The notes under the pieces: model-generated
What the model was told of the DNA's origin: nothing
Databases searched by the model: none
What the model saw: only the letters and a program-made list of their open reading frames with translations
Part shown: in pieces, positions 48,529 through 60,900 of the stretch
How the letters are laid out: every line of letters starts with the position of its first letter
Position numbering within the stretch: position 1 is the first letter of the stretch
From: Bilabrum cf. latius
Taxonomy: Eukaryota > Bigyra: Bicosoecida > Bigyra > Bicosoecida
Assembly: GCA_965178125.1 (NCBI GenBank)
Contig: OZ237757.1
Location: forward strand, 558,001 to 622,000
Direction of reading: 5' to 3'
DNA: 64,000 nucleotides
Translations under genes and position numbers: made by a program

Positions 48529-48927
48529 TACAGCGGCGGTATAGCTCCAGAAAATGGACAGCGGAGGCGCCGAATGGCAATTCGAAGCTTGACATTGGAA
48601 CGTTCGTTAAGGTTCACTAGTGGGTGCTGAATTGACTTCAGATTTACTGCTTAGCTTGGGACTTCATTTGGGAGTTTATTTGAAATTGATCGGAATACAT
48701 GTCATAACCACACTTGTGCTAATAATTTGCACAAGTATTGATTTTGTCCAATTGTGCTGAACCGGGTATTGACCGGCAGTCATCACCTGACCCCCCACAA
48801 GAGACTCGAACTCTCACCATGCATTGATACCCAACATATCTGCATTTTGGATAAATCAAAGTTAATAATAGCTACTATATTTTGTATTAAGACACTAAAC
48901 CAATTCACAAAGGGTCTGCTTGTAGTC
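48529..48927. other. AT-rich spacer upstream of the lipid-transfer gene
   Basis: 399 bp, markedly more AT-rich than its flanks (e.g. 48840-48900). It should contain the promoter of the lipid-transfer gene (-) and the 3' UTR of the FN3 gene (-). A T-arm-like TTCGA stem-loop on the minus strand near 48795-48815 is discussed among rejected items. No ORF of interest. Confidence 0.5.
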
Positions 48928-51900
48928 TCAGCATGGCTGGCTTGGCACAACAGCCAACGCCGCGGCGTCACACAGTTGTCCACCATTCTCACAGAACGGC
49001 CCAACACCTTCAGCATTCTTTGCAGCCACTCGCACGTAGTATTGCTGGTTGGGCAGCAACGCCTGGCCGTTGGCCGGAGACAGAGTCATCACGAACGGGC
49101 CTGCCGGGCTCGCAGCCGCAGCCACGCTGTAGTGGAACACCCCACCGTCCGTGGCCGTATCACGGAAGTCGGGCTGGGCAGACCATTCCACGATGTACTC
49201 TGTAATTGCAGATCCTCCGTCGGCTTGGGACTAGTAGCCCATGCCTGGCTGCGGGCAAGCCCCCGGCTGCTCCGGATCCGACGTCCCACCCCCAGCGCAG
49301 AAGATCCCGTGGGCTGGCACGGTGGGCGCCTGCAGAGACACCAGAATCTAGGAGCCGCATTGCACGCTTGGGTTGCTCAAACTACTCGCGAGAACCACCG
49401 ACGTCGGCTTCCCGGGCAGCTGCCTTGATGGAGCCACCCCAGCAGGGGACGGGAGCGTGGGCAGCCCCTCTCCCACTCGGTTCACCGCGGAGACGCGCAC
49501 GTAGTACAGCTGGCCTGGCTGCAGATCCCGGATGGTGTACGCCATGGACGCTGCCGCCCGCACCTCGGCCTTCCCCTTGTGCGGTGCCAGTGCGAGGGAT
49601 TCGAACTCCGGGTCCACGTCCCACTCCACGACGAAGGCGGTCACGTTGTCGCCACCGTTGTCCAGGGGCATGCCGAATCCGACGGAGATCATGGTGTGGG
49701 ACGTGGCCTGGGCCCGCACGTTGATGGGGCCCATCGGTAGGGACCTGGGAAACTCGAACAGTGGCGTAGGCCCTTGCCCCTCCCCGACTCCTTGCGCGTT
49801 CACGGCGTACACGAGCACCCAGTAGCTCCGGCCGGGCACCAGACCAGAGAGGGTCTTGCTGTAGGGACCCCCATCTGGGATGTACAACAGCGAGGTCTCT
49901 TGGAATCCGGTCATTGCCATGTTATCAGCGTACCTAAGGCGGTACTCCGTGATGGCAGAACCGCCATCGTCTTGCGGCGGGCTCCATGTGACTCTGAGCT
50001 GGGTCCCGCTCACGACCGTCAAGCTGGCAGCTCGCACCCGGCCAGGGACGCGCACAGGAGCGACAAACGACCGACTGGGATCGGTTCGGCTGATAGCAGC
50101 CGTGGACTCGCCATATCCAACTCGGTTGTAGGCCGTGACCCGGGCGTAGTAAGGCCGTCCCTGCAGCAGCTGGGTCAGCGTTTTCTCGCTAAGGCAGTCC
50201 AGCGTGCTTTCCCTCTCCCCCTCAGTACGAATGGCAGCCGACACAGACACCGGAGACCCATCCGCACTGGTCAGGCTATTGTCGGCAACTGCCACCTATA
50301 CGTTGCCGACGTCACCCATGAACGTGATTGCCCACTCATGGGCACCGCTGCCGAGGTCGGTCCGCTCCACATTGACTCCGTCCGCTTCAACGACGCTGTC
50401 CAGGTAGTTCAGGTGGCTTTGCATCGACCCGGGGTTCGACACCGGATTTTCATCGCACGGGCGGTTGGATGCACCGATAATGGACACGTCCTCCACCACG
50501 CAGAACACGCCGCTACCACTTCCTACCGTAGCAGCAGCGTTCTCGTCGCTCATGAGAGCCTGGGCGTCGTATCGGATCGGCTCAGAGAGCGCCTCTGTCG
50601 TGTTGCTCTCGCTCCACACCCTCAAGCGGAAGGTACCGTTCGTGATGGCCGCGCTAGACGTGGTAGTCACCGTCACCACCTCGTGTGCTGCATCAACGGC
50701 GCAACGCTCGGTCTTTGCCCTGACTTGGCCCCCAGGCCCGTAGTCGGCAGACTCGGACCACTCCAGCCTGTACCCGAGGATTCCCGCTCCGCCATCGTTC
50801 TGCGGAGCATCGTAGTCCAGCTGCAGGCGCGAGCTGCTGGTTGGGTCGACAGCCAGGGTAACGTTCTCTGGGGTGCCTGGTTTCTGCAATGGCACCCGTA
50901 GGACCGCCGTTGCCTCCTGCGCGACAGTGGCAGCTCCCATTGGGGCCTGTTCGGCCAAGTTGCAGAAGACTGCCCCGGCCGGGGCGCATGCAGCTGCTGC
51001 TGGTATGCCCGCGCCGAGAGCGTTAATCGCAGATACCCTCCAGGCGTATGCAGTCCCAGCCACGAGCCCAGCGGTTCTGTATGAGAATTGGTCGGGCGGC
51101 ACCTCGACCGAGCCCTTGCTGGGAGGAAGCTCCCCGGGCCTGCAGGCCTCACACACCCGTCGTGTGGTGTTTGTCAGCTCGTTTGACGCAGAGAAGACGG
51201 TAGCAGCTGCTGCCGAAGACCCAGCCAGAAGGGAGTCGTCGATCTGCAGCAGGGGTACTTCACTTCCAGCCTCTCTTGCAAAGGTGATGATGTATCTGAA
51301 GCCGTCTGGCGAACCTCCCAAACTGGTAGAGATGTTCCCAATCGTTTCGATCGACACATCGACGGGCGATCGCACGCTCTCAATGACGGTCAGCGCCTTT
51401 TGCAAGTGCTCCGGGTCACACCCAGCCTGCAGCCAAACCGAGGGGCTGGAGCCGCCTGCTCGTAATCGGAAGAAGCCAGAAGGCACTTCGTTATTCGCAG
51501 TGTTGTCGGTGAGCTCGATGACCTGGATAGCTGACGAGCCTGCTCGGCGCCTTCCATCCATGTTCCGATCCGGATCCACAATGTTAGTAATGCAATCTGT
51601 TCGCAAAGGATCTGCGCTATTGCAACCGCTGGCGGAGCGCACGTTGGATGCATCGACCACCAGGGCGGGTACGTTGGCCTTGTCCCCAACGAAAGTGACA
51701 TCCCAGTAGTATCCAGTGGGAGTCTGGCCGCGGCTGACCTCGATGTGCTCCATCAGGTAGGACGTACCTGGCGCGGCATTCGGGTCCTCAATGTGCATCA
51801 GATGCCTCCGGAAATCGGCCGCGCTTGCGTCCTACGGGATTTGCACGGAGGTCCCGCCGAGATACTTGACCAGCATGGACCCCTGCGTGACAGGGACGTT

Positions 51901-54900
51901 GAGGTCCAGGCGTCCCTCGGAGCTCTCAAGCACAACTCGCTACACTTCCGGTGCATACTCATCCGACCACCACTCTACAAGGTAGCCGCTGACTGTGGCT
52001 CCTCCATTGCTCGCTGGTGCCGACCAAGACACCGTTGCTGCAGACTGAGGCTCACTGTTCGGTTGGACCAATTCGGTTGTGACGCGTACGTCCCGGGGCG
52101 CGGGAGCGGTAGTCATAGGCACTCCCATCGCCACAGAACCGGCTGCCCCCACGTACTGTCCCGCTGCCCCCGTAGTCCACGCTCCGGAACCAGCCTGCGA
52201 ACGTGCTCGGACTCGCACGTAGTACGTGGTGCCTGGTATGAGTCCCGTAATGTTGTGGATGAATACACCTCCAGAAGCGAGGGGTACAAGCTGTAAAGAG
52301 GCTACAGGAACCGGGGTGCCTTCGTCGTACGATGGACTCGAGAACGATGCAGACGTATCGTATGCAACATCATACTCGGTCACAGGCCTGCCACCGTCCG
52401 TTGCTACTGGCGGGAACTGCACCCTGAGCTCTGAACCAGAGAGCAGCCGAGCTCGCACGAACTCAGGAGCGGCCGGGGGCTAGAACGCGGTCTCAACCGA
52501 CTCTACAGCTGCCCAGTTGCGGTTGTCGACCCACTGCAGCGCTGGCGCTCCGTCGTAGGTCGGCGGCAGCCACTGCTTGTTGGAATCAAAGGGGACGGCA
52601 TTTTCCGCACAGACGCGCGCAAAAATTACCGTACCGTTTGTGATACTGGACGGTGAGGCTGAAGCAGTATTCAGCTGCTGGATTGTGTACGTGTATGGCG
52701 GAGCCTAGCCGGACAGCGATGCCATCTCAATCACCTCAACACCTGATGGTGCAGGTCGCCCGGGCTCCAGTCCCGAAGTGGAGGCCGCCAAAGAGCGGAA
52801 GTCATCGGCAGTATCCCACTCGATCCTGTATCGCAGCACCGCAGACCCGCCGTCCTGCACAGGCGGGCTCCAGACGAGCTGGACCTCGCTGTCCGACAGC
52901 ACGATGGCGCTGGCGCCGATTGGCGGCTATGGAATCTCCATCGGTACCAATGATGACACCAGTGAAGCTGCACCAGCACCGATCTGGTTGTGCGCCATAA
53001 TACGCGCGTGATACTCCTCGCCGCGAAGCAGGCCTCCAATCACGAGGCAGCTGTTGCAAGCTGAGTGCGTCACGAATGCCCGAGCCTCCGTCGGAGTGAG
53101 TGCGTCTTTCCACACGTGCAGCATCTCAATGTCACCTTCCCAACTGATGAACTCGACAGTCCATTCGAATCCGCCAGCTGCTCGAGCCACGCTGAGTGCA
53201 CGCTGTCCAGGTCTGCGGCTGATGTGATCGACGGTCGTGTGGTCGTCGGCCCGTCCAAGCTCCACTCGCATACCCCCAAGATGGATGCCACGGACGCCGA
53301 ATTGCTCGTCGCCGACCCAAATCGTATCTCCGACCGACATAGTGCCAGCAACACCAGGGGCAGTCAAATCCACAAATGAGGACAACGCAGTTGGCACACT
53401 TGCAGTCACAGGCAAATCTAACCGAGCCAGCACTCGAGATACATCCACGGCATCTACTCCCTGAATAGACTCCACTGCATTGCGCACTGCTGCCGCGGTA
53501 GCATCGAATGCAAGCTCGGCCGTCCTTGCTCCGCCAAGGCCGTATGCTAGGGAGAAGTGACCACCGGAAACGACAGTGAATTCATCCGTAGGGTCGCCGA
53601 CTATCAGTTGCACTCGCTGCACCCTTCGAAGCAACTCAGTGGACGTGATTTCAAGCGTGCGCTTGTCTGGCGACTGAAGCGTGGGACTGCTATCAACTTC
53701 GACTGTGTACTTCGTAATCGCCGCGCCACCCGAGTAGCTTGGGGGATGGAACGAGAGTGCGAGCTTGGATCCAGACTCGGCGATTCCAAGGCTCACCTCA
53801 CGCACCGACACAGCAGCACCATCGCCCTCAAGCTGTGTTGCAATGCCCTGCATGGCCTCGACGTCTCCAGCAGCGTAGAAGGTAACTAACCACGAGCTGC
53901 CGTCCTATGAATCAAGCACAGCGGCCTTTGATACTTGAACATTCGCGATGCTGGGAAGGGCCTCGAGAGCCTCTTTGACGCTGAGGCGGTTGTCCCCTGC
54001 GATAGGCTCTGCCGGGGCATCGTATCCGAGCATTGCGGTCTGCCTGCCAGCGTATGACAGGCGCCATTGACCACGCAGTGCGTTGCTCTCACTGACCGTG
54101 CGCACCTGCACGGCTGCCTCAGATCCAGTCAGTGACGACACCGCTTCCATCTGGGACACGTCACCCTTTGGACCAACAAAGGTGACAAGCCAAGTGAAGC
54201 CCTGGGTAGTGTCAGGGCCAGAGCGTGATACTTCCACTGCATTCGAAATGGAAGGGAAGTACAACCCGTTGAGCGCCAGCTCTACGTCGGATGCAGTGGC
54301 GTTCCAGCTGAGTGAGGTCGTGGAGCTCCCGTCCAGTTTCAAGTAGAACAAGCCACCAACCGCGTTGCGGGTAACCTCCACCGAAACGTCGCAGCGCGGG
54401 GACGAAGCTCCAGTTGACTACAGGCTCGAGCTTTCGCATTCAATGTCTGGAACAGCACCGCTTGATGTGAAGTCTACATCAACCATTGCGACGTACCAAG
54501 CGAACCCACCCACCACGTTAGCGATGGACCTGGTCACTTCAACCTACTGTATTCCTGGTAGCTGCTCCAAGCTGGCGGTAATGAGCTGTGCGCTGGAATT
54601 GTGGAACAGCAGACGGTCAGTCTCATGACTTTCGGCCCACGTTGATACCGTAGATACGGTAATCTGGCTGGACTAGCATCCAGTTGCAGACGCGTTAGCC
54701 GCTACTATCCACGCCGGCATCAGATCGCCTGCCACGTCGTCGCTCCAGGATACCGCGTCAATCAAGTAGCGGAAACCAAAAGAATCAGCGGCCCCTCCGT
54801 CCAATTGTCTCTAGACAGCCACTGCATTAATCGATGTCCCGGCAACATTACGCTGTGTTCCGATCAGGGCATTTGCAAGCTCAGAGGAAGTAGCTCCAAG

Positions 54901-57900
54901 TCCCACGCAAGATGATGAGCCTTCCGTATGCGTGCTGGCGTCGCTAGAGGATGCCTGTAGCGCAAATGTAGATGAAGGCGATGGTGTGGTCGCAGAAACA
55001 ACTACCGTGGTTGTCTCAGAGATGGCTACCATCGGCTAGACAGACGGCGAACCATCAAAGCATCCCACTGCGCTCCCCATACCGTGAACTTCAACCGACA
55101 ATTGCTGGCCCTGCACCGCAGGCGCAAAGACTCGTATGAGGCGAGCAGTATTCAGGGCAGCTGCAGCACCTGCTGATGCATACGCAAAGCCTGCTGCGTC
55201 GATGTATTTCGCCTTTATCCCCTGTCCCAGGGAAACACCGGCACCATCTATGGTACCGTTCAGCAGTGCAAGAGCCTGCTCAATCTGCACGAGGTCGGCA
55301 CTAAAGTCAATGCATTGCGATATCAGCGAGGTCTGGTTCTCAGCACTGCTGCTGTTCCCGTACCGGAGTCGGAATTGGGGAAGCGACTCCATAGGGTCGC
55401 TGCTACTCGAAGCCAAGGCAATGGAGAAACTCGGATCCGAGAGTGCGATGCCACCCCACGACAGGTCAAGCTTACCACTGAGCGATTCACCGCGGGGCAC
55501 CGAGGTGCGAATCGCTTGAATTTCAGGAATGTATGCTGCATTTGTACGAATTTCTTGCACCTCGTCCTGATGCGTGGCACCAGTCGAAATTGCCTGCACC
55601 TCGTACATGCGAGTGGCTACACTTAGACGCACGGCCTGAGGCGCAGCAGGAGGGGCCACCGGAATATCAGAGTCGACGTTCGACCACGGACCAAGTTTGG
55701 CCGGTGGCATGGGCAGCTCATCATTTGACGATGCAACACGTCCGAAGTACTGAACACCCTCTTGCAGGCCACCGACAACGTAGGAAGATGGCAGCTTGCC
55801 GGCGACGAAGCTGTCAAACACCCAGCCAATGGCTGACGTTCCACTGAGAGCACTTGCTTCAAGATCAAGACTAGGAATATCCCCCACATTCGTTTCGAAT
55901 TCTACTCCCCACGACAAGCCACTTGACTTGTAGACTGGATACACCCCAGTGGCACCCTGGAATGAGAGCTCATCGGACGCATCGCCTGATAGGTTCGCAA
56001 GTGGGATTGTTGTGGCCGACAGCACGTCGTCCATACCACGAGTTGGGCCCATCTCGCTTACCCTTGAATCAAATGATGCAACCTCTGCGTCATTCGCAGG
56101 GTTAGAGTCGCATGCCGACAGAGCAATTGGTACGCTTGTGTTCATGGTAGCTTCAACATGGATGACATACACGAAACGCGAGGAAGAGGCCTCTTCGTAC
56201 CTGGTTACGAAGACAGGTACCGAAAGGCTTCCCTCGGATTCCGCCAAGCGAATCGCTGCAGCCGCATCATCAGTCATACCTGTCGACACGTTTACGAAAC
56301 CCGGATTCATGGCCCCAATGATAGCAAGTTCTACCTCAGCAGCAGACGGTGGGCCAGATACAGACCCAACACACACAGACGTGCTGCCACCAAGAGCGGC
56401 CATATCGAAGCCGAACTCTAAAGTCGTTCCAACCGGGAGTACAACCTCGAACTTCGGAAGAGGCACGGACCGAACAGCAAACGTCTCAGCCAGATGGAAC
56501 ACTTCCTCATCCGCCACCGAGGTGGTCGATGCGTTCTTATCCAGCTGCGCGAACCGGCCCAACCCAGCCTCTATCACTGTAGCATTGAACTCAAGCGCAC
56601 TGGTTGAGTTCGGGAAAACGACTGGATCGCAGACGGCTGCGGATGCTTGACCCGCGTTACCGCTATCAATTGCGAACATGAATGGCACACCATTGAAACT
56701 ATTTCTCGGCGAGACAGCATCGAACGATCCCGCAAATCTGACTCTGTATACTAGCCCAACTCCAGCCGTGCCAGCACCCGGTTCTGGCAGCAGCGCGACA
56801 GATACTGGTGTTCCAACAAGGGTGGACAGAGCGGCCTCTAATTCGGCTGCAGAGGACGCGACCGGGACGCAACGACTGAATCGAGCTGCTGTTTGGGTTC
56901 CTTGGGACGATGATGGTGGGATGTATCTGAGCCGGTACTACCCGGTCGCCCCACTCGCTGCACTCACATTGGCTGTAGCGCTGAACACGCGCATTTCAAC
57001 TACAGCTGCACCAGTGCTCGTCACCACGAAGGATTCTCCACTGATCTCAACTCGCTGCCCATCATATAGATCGCCTCGGTTTACTGTTGCTAGCTCCAGC
57101 TGGCTTGCTCCAGCCGCCAGCCGACCAGTGCCGAGCAACGTCTTCCCCAACAATGCGGCGCTGCCGTGCCGATAACCTGCAGGTAGACCTCCGACTCGGA
57201 TAGAGTCTCCGGCGGCCAGCAATGTTCGAGCATCGGGAGGCGCACTCACGCCATCGGGACCTGCCACAAGCTCCACACTGGCTCCGCCAAAGGTCGCTCT
57301 TCCGAATCCGATCAGGCTGCCAAGCAGTTGCTGTCTATCGACCGTCACTGTTCCAATATCTGGCAGGTCTTCCAAGAACCCGTCGAGCGCTGCGGCACTC
57401 ACATCATATGCCATGCTAGGAGTGCTCGACCCATAGAGCGACACCGCGAAGTTGCCACCCAAAGGCTCCAGGCCGTCGATAGAGGAAACTTCAACCCTTC
57501 CATTGGTGCCGCCGATTCCAGAATCGGACACCTAGAGCTACAACGGGTTCCCAGTGCCGTGTGGGTACGCGATACCACCATCGAATGCGCCTAGGTTGCG
57601 GATAAAGTGTACGCTAACTTTGTACCCACCCTTGCGCGATGTGGGCTGCACATGTTCAGCATTCCACCCTGCTCCCCAGGTACGGTCAATGCTCACATGC
57701 GCATCGACGACGCTGCTCAGCTCCTCCAGCTGCAGTTCTATCCGTCGAGCCGAAGAGGTTAACGAAAAAGTTCTGGCTCCGGTGTTGTGACCAGCAGCGC
57801 CAGGCATAGTCACGTCAAATGTTCCATTCAGGCCGACTGAGCCGGTTTCAACCTCAACGGCATCAATACCCGCCGATGAAGTGTTCGCACAGGCCGTACA

Positions 57901-60900
57901 AGCTCCAACGCCCGACTCTCCCAGCAACATGGGCGTGTGGATCAATGGGTCGGTAGCAGAGACATTAAACTGCGTGCTCAACAGGTCGATATCGCCCGCA
58001 CCAGCAGGCACCATTCCACGGTTGGCCGTAAACGTCACTGTCCACTAGTACGTCCGGTACTTCGTTGTCCGCATGCGCGAAACCATAACATCGTCATACG
58101 CATCTACCGACCTGAGTCCATACGCGAGATCGTCAGTACTTGCATCAAAAGCAACCACAGCGGAAGAATTGCCACCAATTCGCATCACATCTGATTCGAC
58201 GCTAAACTCTCCAAATAACACGTTCCCTCGAGTTGCTTCCAGTACGGTCGCTGTCACGTTGTTGCCGGCCAACTGCGGCTGAGTCGAAGCAGAATCCAAC
58301 AGAATGCTAAGGTCAGGTACATTGCCGGGAGATGGGCATGACTAGACTCCCGGCAAAGAACCCTCTGAGCATTGAAGTGCTGATTCTGCGTCTCTAAGGA
58401 AGGTTATGGTCCACGTGTATCCTCCAGAGAAAGGCACATCTGTCGAGAATCTCTCCACGGCTACATCGCCCACATTTGCAAGGTCTTCTAACACAGACTC
58501 CATCGAATAGTCGGCGTTTTCTGTTCTTGAAGCCGCAATATCGTGCCGGATCAGCACCGTCTGCTAGTCCACGCAAACATACGGAGTCCCGGAATCACCG
58601 CACGTCTCGATACCTTGGGCTTCCTCGGTAGTGTTGAGGCCAAGCCTGAAGTATCCATGCACTGGGTCGGTGCCTTCGTCGCCCACATCGACCGTAACTG
58701 AGCACGTTGCCGAAGCAATGCTAGGTGACGTATCCTCCAGCCGCGAGTCGTCACATACCGCAGTTGGGATGCGTGTTCCTACGTTCCTGCCCCACGCCTG
58801 GGAGTAGCCAGTATTCCAGTCGTGGGATGAATCTCCAGAGTGAACATTAGAGGTGTACGTTATGCGCCACACAAACTCCTTCTACTAATTGACGCGCTCG
58901 CTGCTTATGTTGACGGGCAAGCCTCGTGAGACACTCACGCTATGAATGGTTGTGAGTGCCTCGAGCTGCGTGGTGAGCACGGCGGCCGATGCATCAAAGG
59001 TAATCTCGCCGGTGGTTTCTCCGTCAAAAGTAAGCTTGAAGGTGCCATCGAGTTGGTTGCCTTCCTCAACGGTACCAGTCTCGATTCCAACGTCACTGTA
59101 GGAGCCTGCCGTTGACACGGTGGCATCGCACTGTCCAAGACCGAGCTGGTCACATGCAGGCCCAGCCTGCAGCTGTGGCACGTTGCCACCGTTCTCCGGA
59201 GCAACAAAGGTGATCAGCCACGTGAACCCACCGGCTGCATTTGGAGTGTACGACTGCAAGGCAACGTCCACCTCTGGAATTACTGACACATTAAGTCCAG
59301 TTGCAGAGTCCGTCATATTCATGCCCTCCAGAGCTGCTTTAATTGAGATGGCGACCTAGTCAGCGTCGATTGGAAGCTGTGGCCCTAGTTCCACAGACTG
59401 AGTGCGATGGGAACCATACGATAGGAAAAAGCTCCCAAGGATGCTACTTCCTTGCTACGGCACGGGAGAAGAAAGCTACACCTGCGCGGCGCGACTTGGC
59501 GCTCCGGCTCGTGGCGTACCCGATGAGAGATTAGTCAGGGTAGGAGACAGGCCGTTAATTGAAACGTACGCAGCGTCCACGGGACCAACGGAGATAAGCG
59601 AGTCGTTGAAATCGCCAGGGTGGCTCACAAAGGTGATTCTCCACGAGTAGCCGCCAGCCCACCCTGCGCCGACAGCAGGCGTTGGTACTGGCGCTGACAC
59701 GGTCACCGTCTCTCCAAGCTGCTAGAACACTTGCTCAAACTCACCAGACGATGCGTTTGCCGGAACAATTGCGCTGGAGTTCCCATCATCAATGGAAACC
59801 CAGAAATGCCCAGTAATTTCAGAGCCGTCAGTGCAGTTCTGTGCATCGAGGGCAGAATCGCACACCGAAAGCTCCACGACACCGTTCGTGCTGACGACAG
59901 GGTTTCCGCTTGCCTGGCTGATTGCCAAGGCGTCCAAGTTTCCATCCACGCCCGTAAATGTAACGAACCACACGTACCCGCCGGAACTGTCCCGGTCACT
60001 TCTCGAGACTGTCACTGATTGGATTGCGTGAAGTGCCTGAAGCTCCTCTTGCACACTACCGGCCCCATCCGAAGTTGTTGCTCCAGCGTTGTGGTCTACT
60101 CCAGGCGTAGTGGCCTGCACGCCAAACTGACCGCGTGAATCTGTGTAGGTCAGCACAAACTGCCCATCGTAAATCTCGTTGCCATTCTATGTCACTGATT
60201 GCTGGATTGCCGCGGTGTCCGCAACCCCATCACCATCGGAATCGAAGTTGGCTGTGGATGCTGCATCTGTGCCAGGCAAAGTCGCGGCGAGGGGCCTGAG
60301 AGCGAATGTAGACGTAGAGGTCCTGCTAGGCGGAATATCTCCATTCACACTCTCGCCTGAGAATTCTACTAACCAGCCTGCATAGTTGGGGTCGCTCTAA
60401 TCGCGGGCAAGTGACACATTTAGCTAGCCTGAAAGGATTGGGAACTCTGCTTCTATCGCCTCTAAGAATTGGCTAGCGTTCATTCCAGCGTTGAACGCGG
60501 ACGATCCGGATTGCGAAGGCCCACAGGATGAGCCGCAGTTGCACAGCAAGCAGCCGCGCAGGTCAAGCTCGAGACCGAAAGTTGCCTGCGTTCCGAGCGG
60601 GAGGTCGTCCCGCCCGGCCTATGTATGTGTGCTCGTGTACACCGATGGTGATGCCACATAGTCATTCACAGTGCCTACAGCGCCAGGATGAGCGCATGTA
60701 AAAACGATGCGACCGGTTGCCTCGTCCACCTGGGATAGCACATCCTGCGACCTTGGCACCGTTGCACTTATTCCTCCCGGTGCTCCCATGGTGTTGGACA
60801 GACCGCCTTGATGGAGCTCAACTGATTCAGCTGTGGCATTCAAGATATCAACCAAAGCTGAGTTCGCTGTCAGATTGACAACCACAGCCTGTGAGTTCTC

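Noticed and set aside
48788-48820. tRNA gene or tRNA-derived element on the minus strand (possible UAG-reading tRNA)
   Set aside because: A T-arm-like stem with TTCGA is present, but no matching acceptor 5' strand, D-arm or CUA anticodon arm is found at the expected distance.
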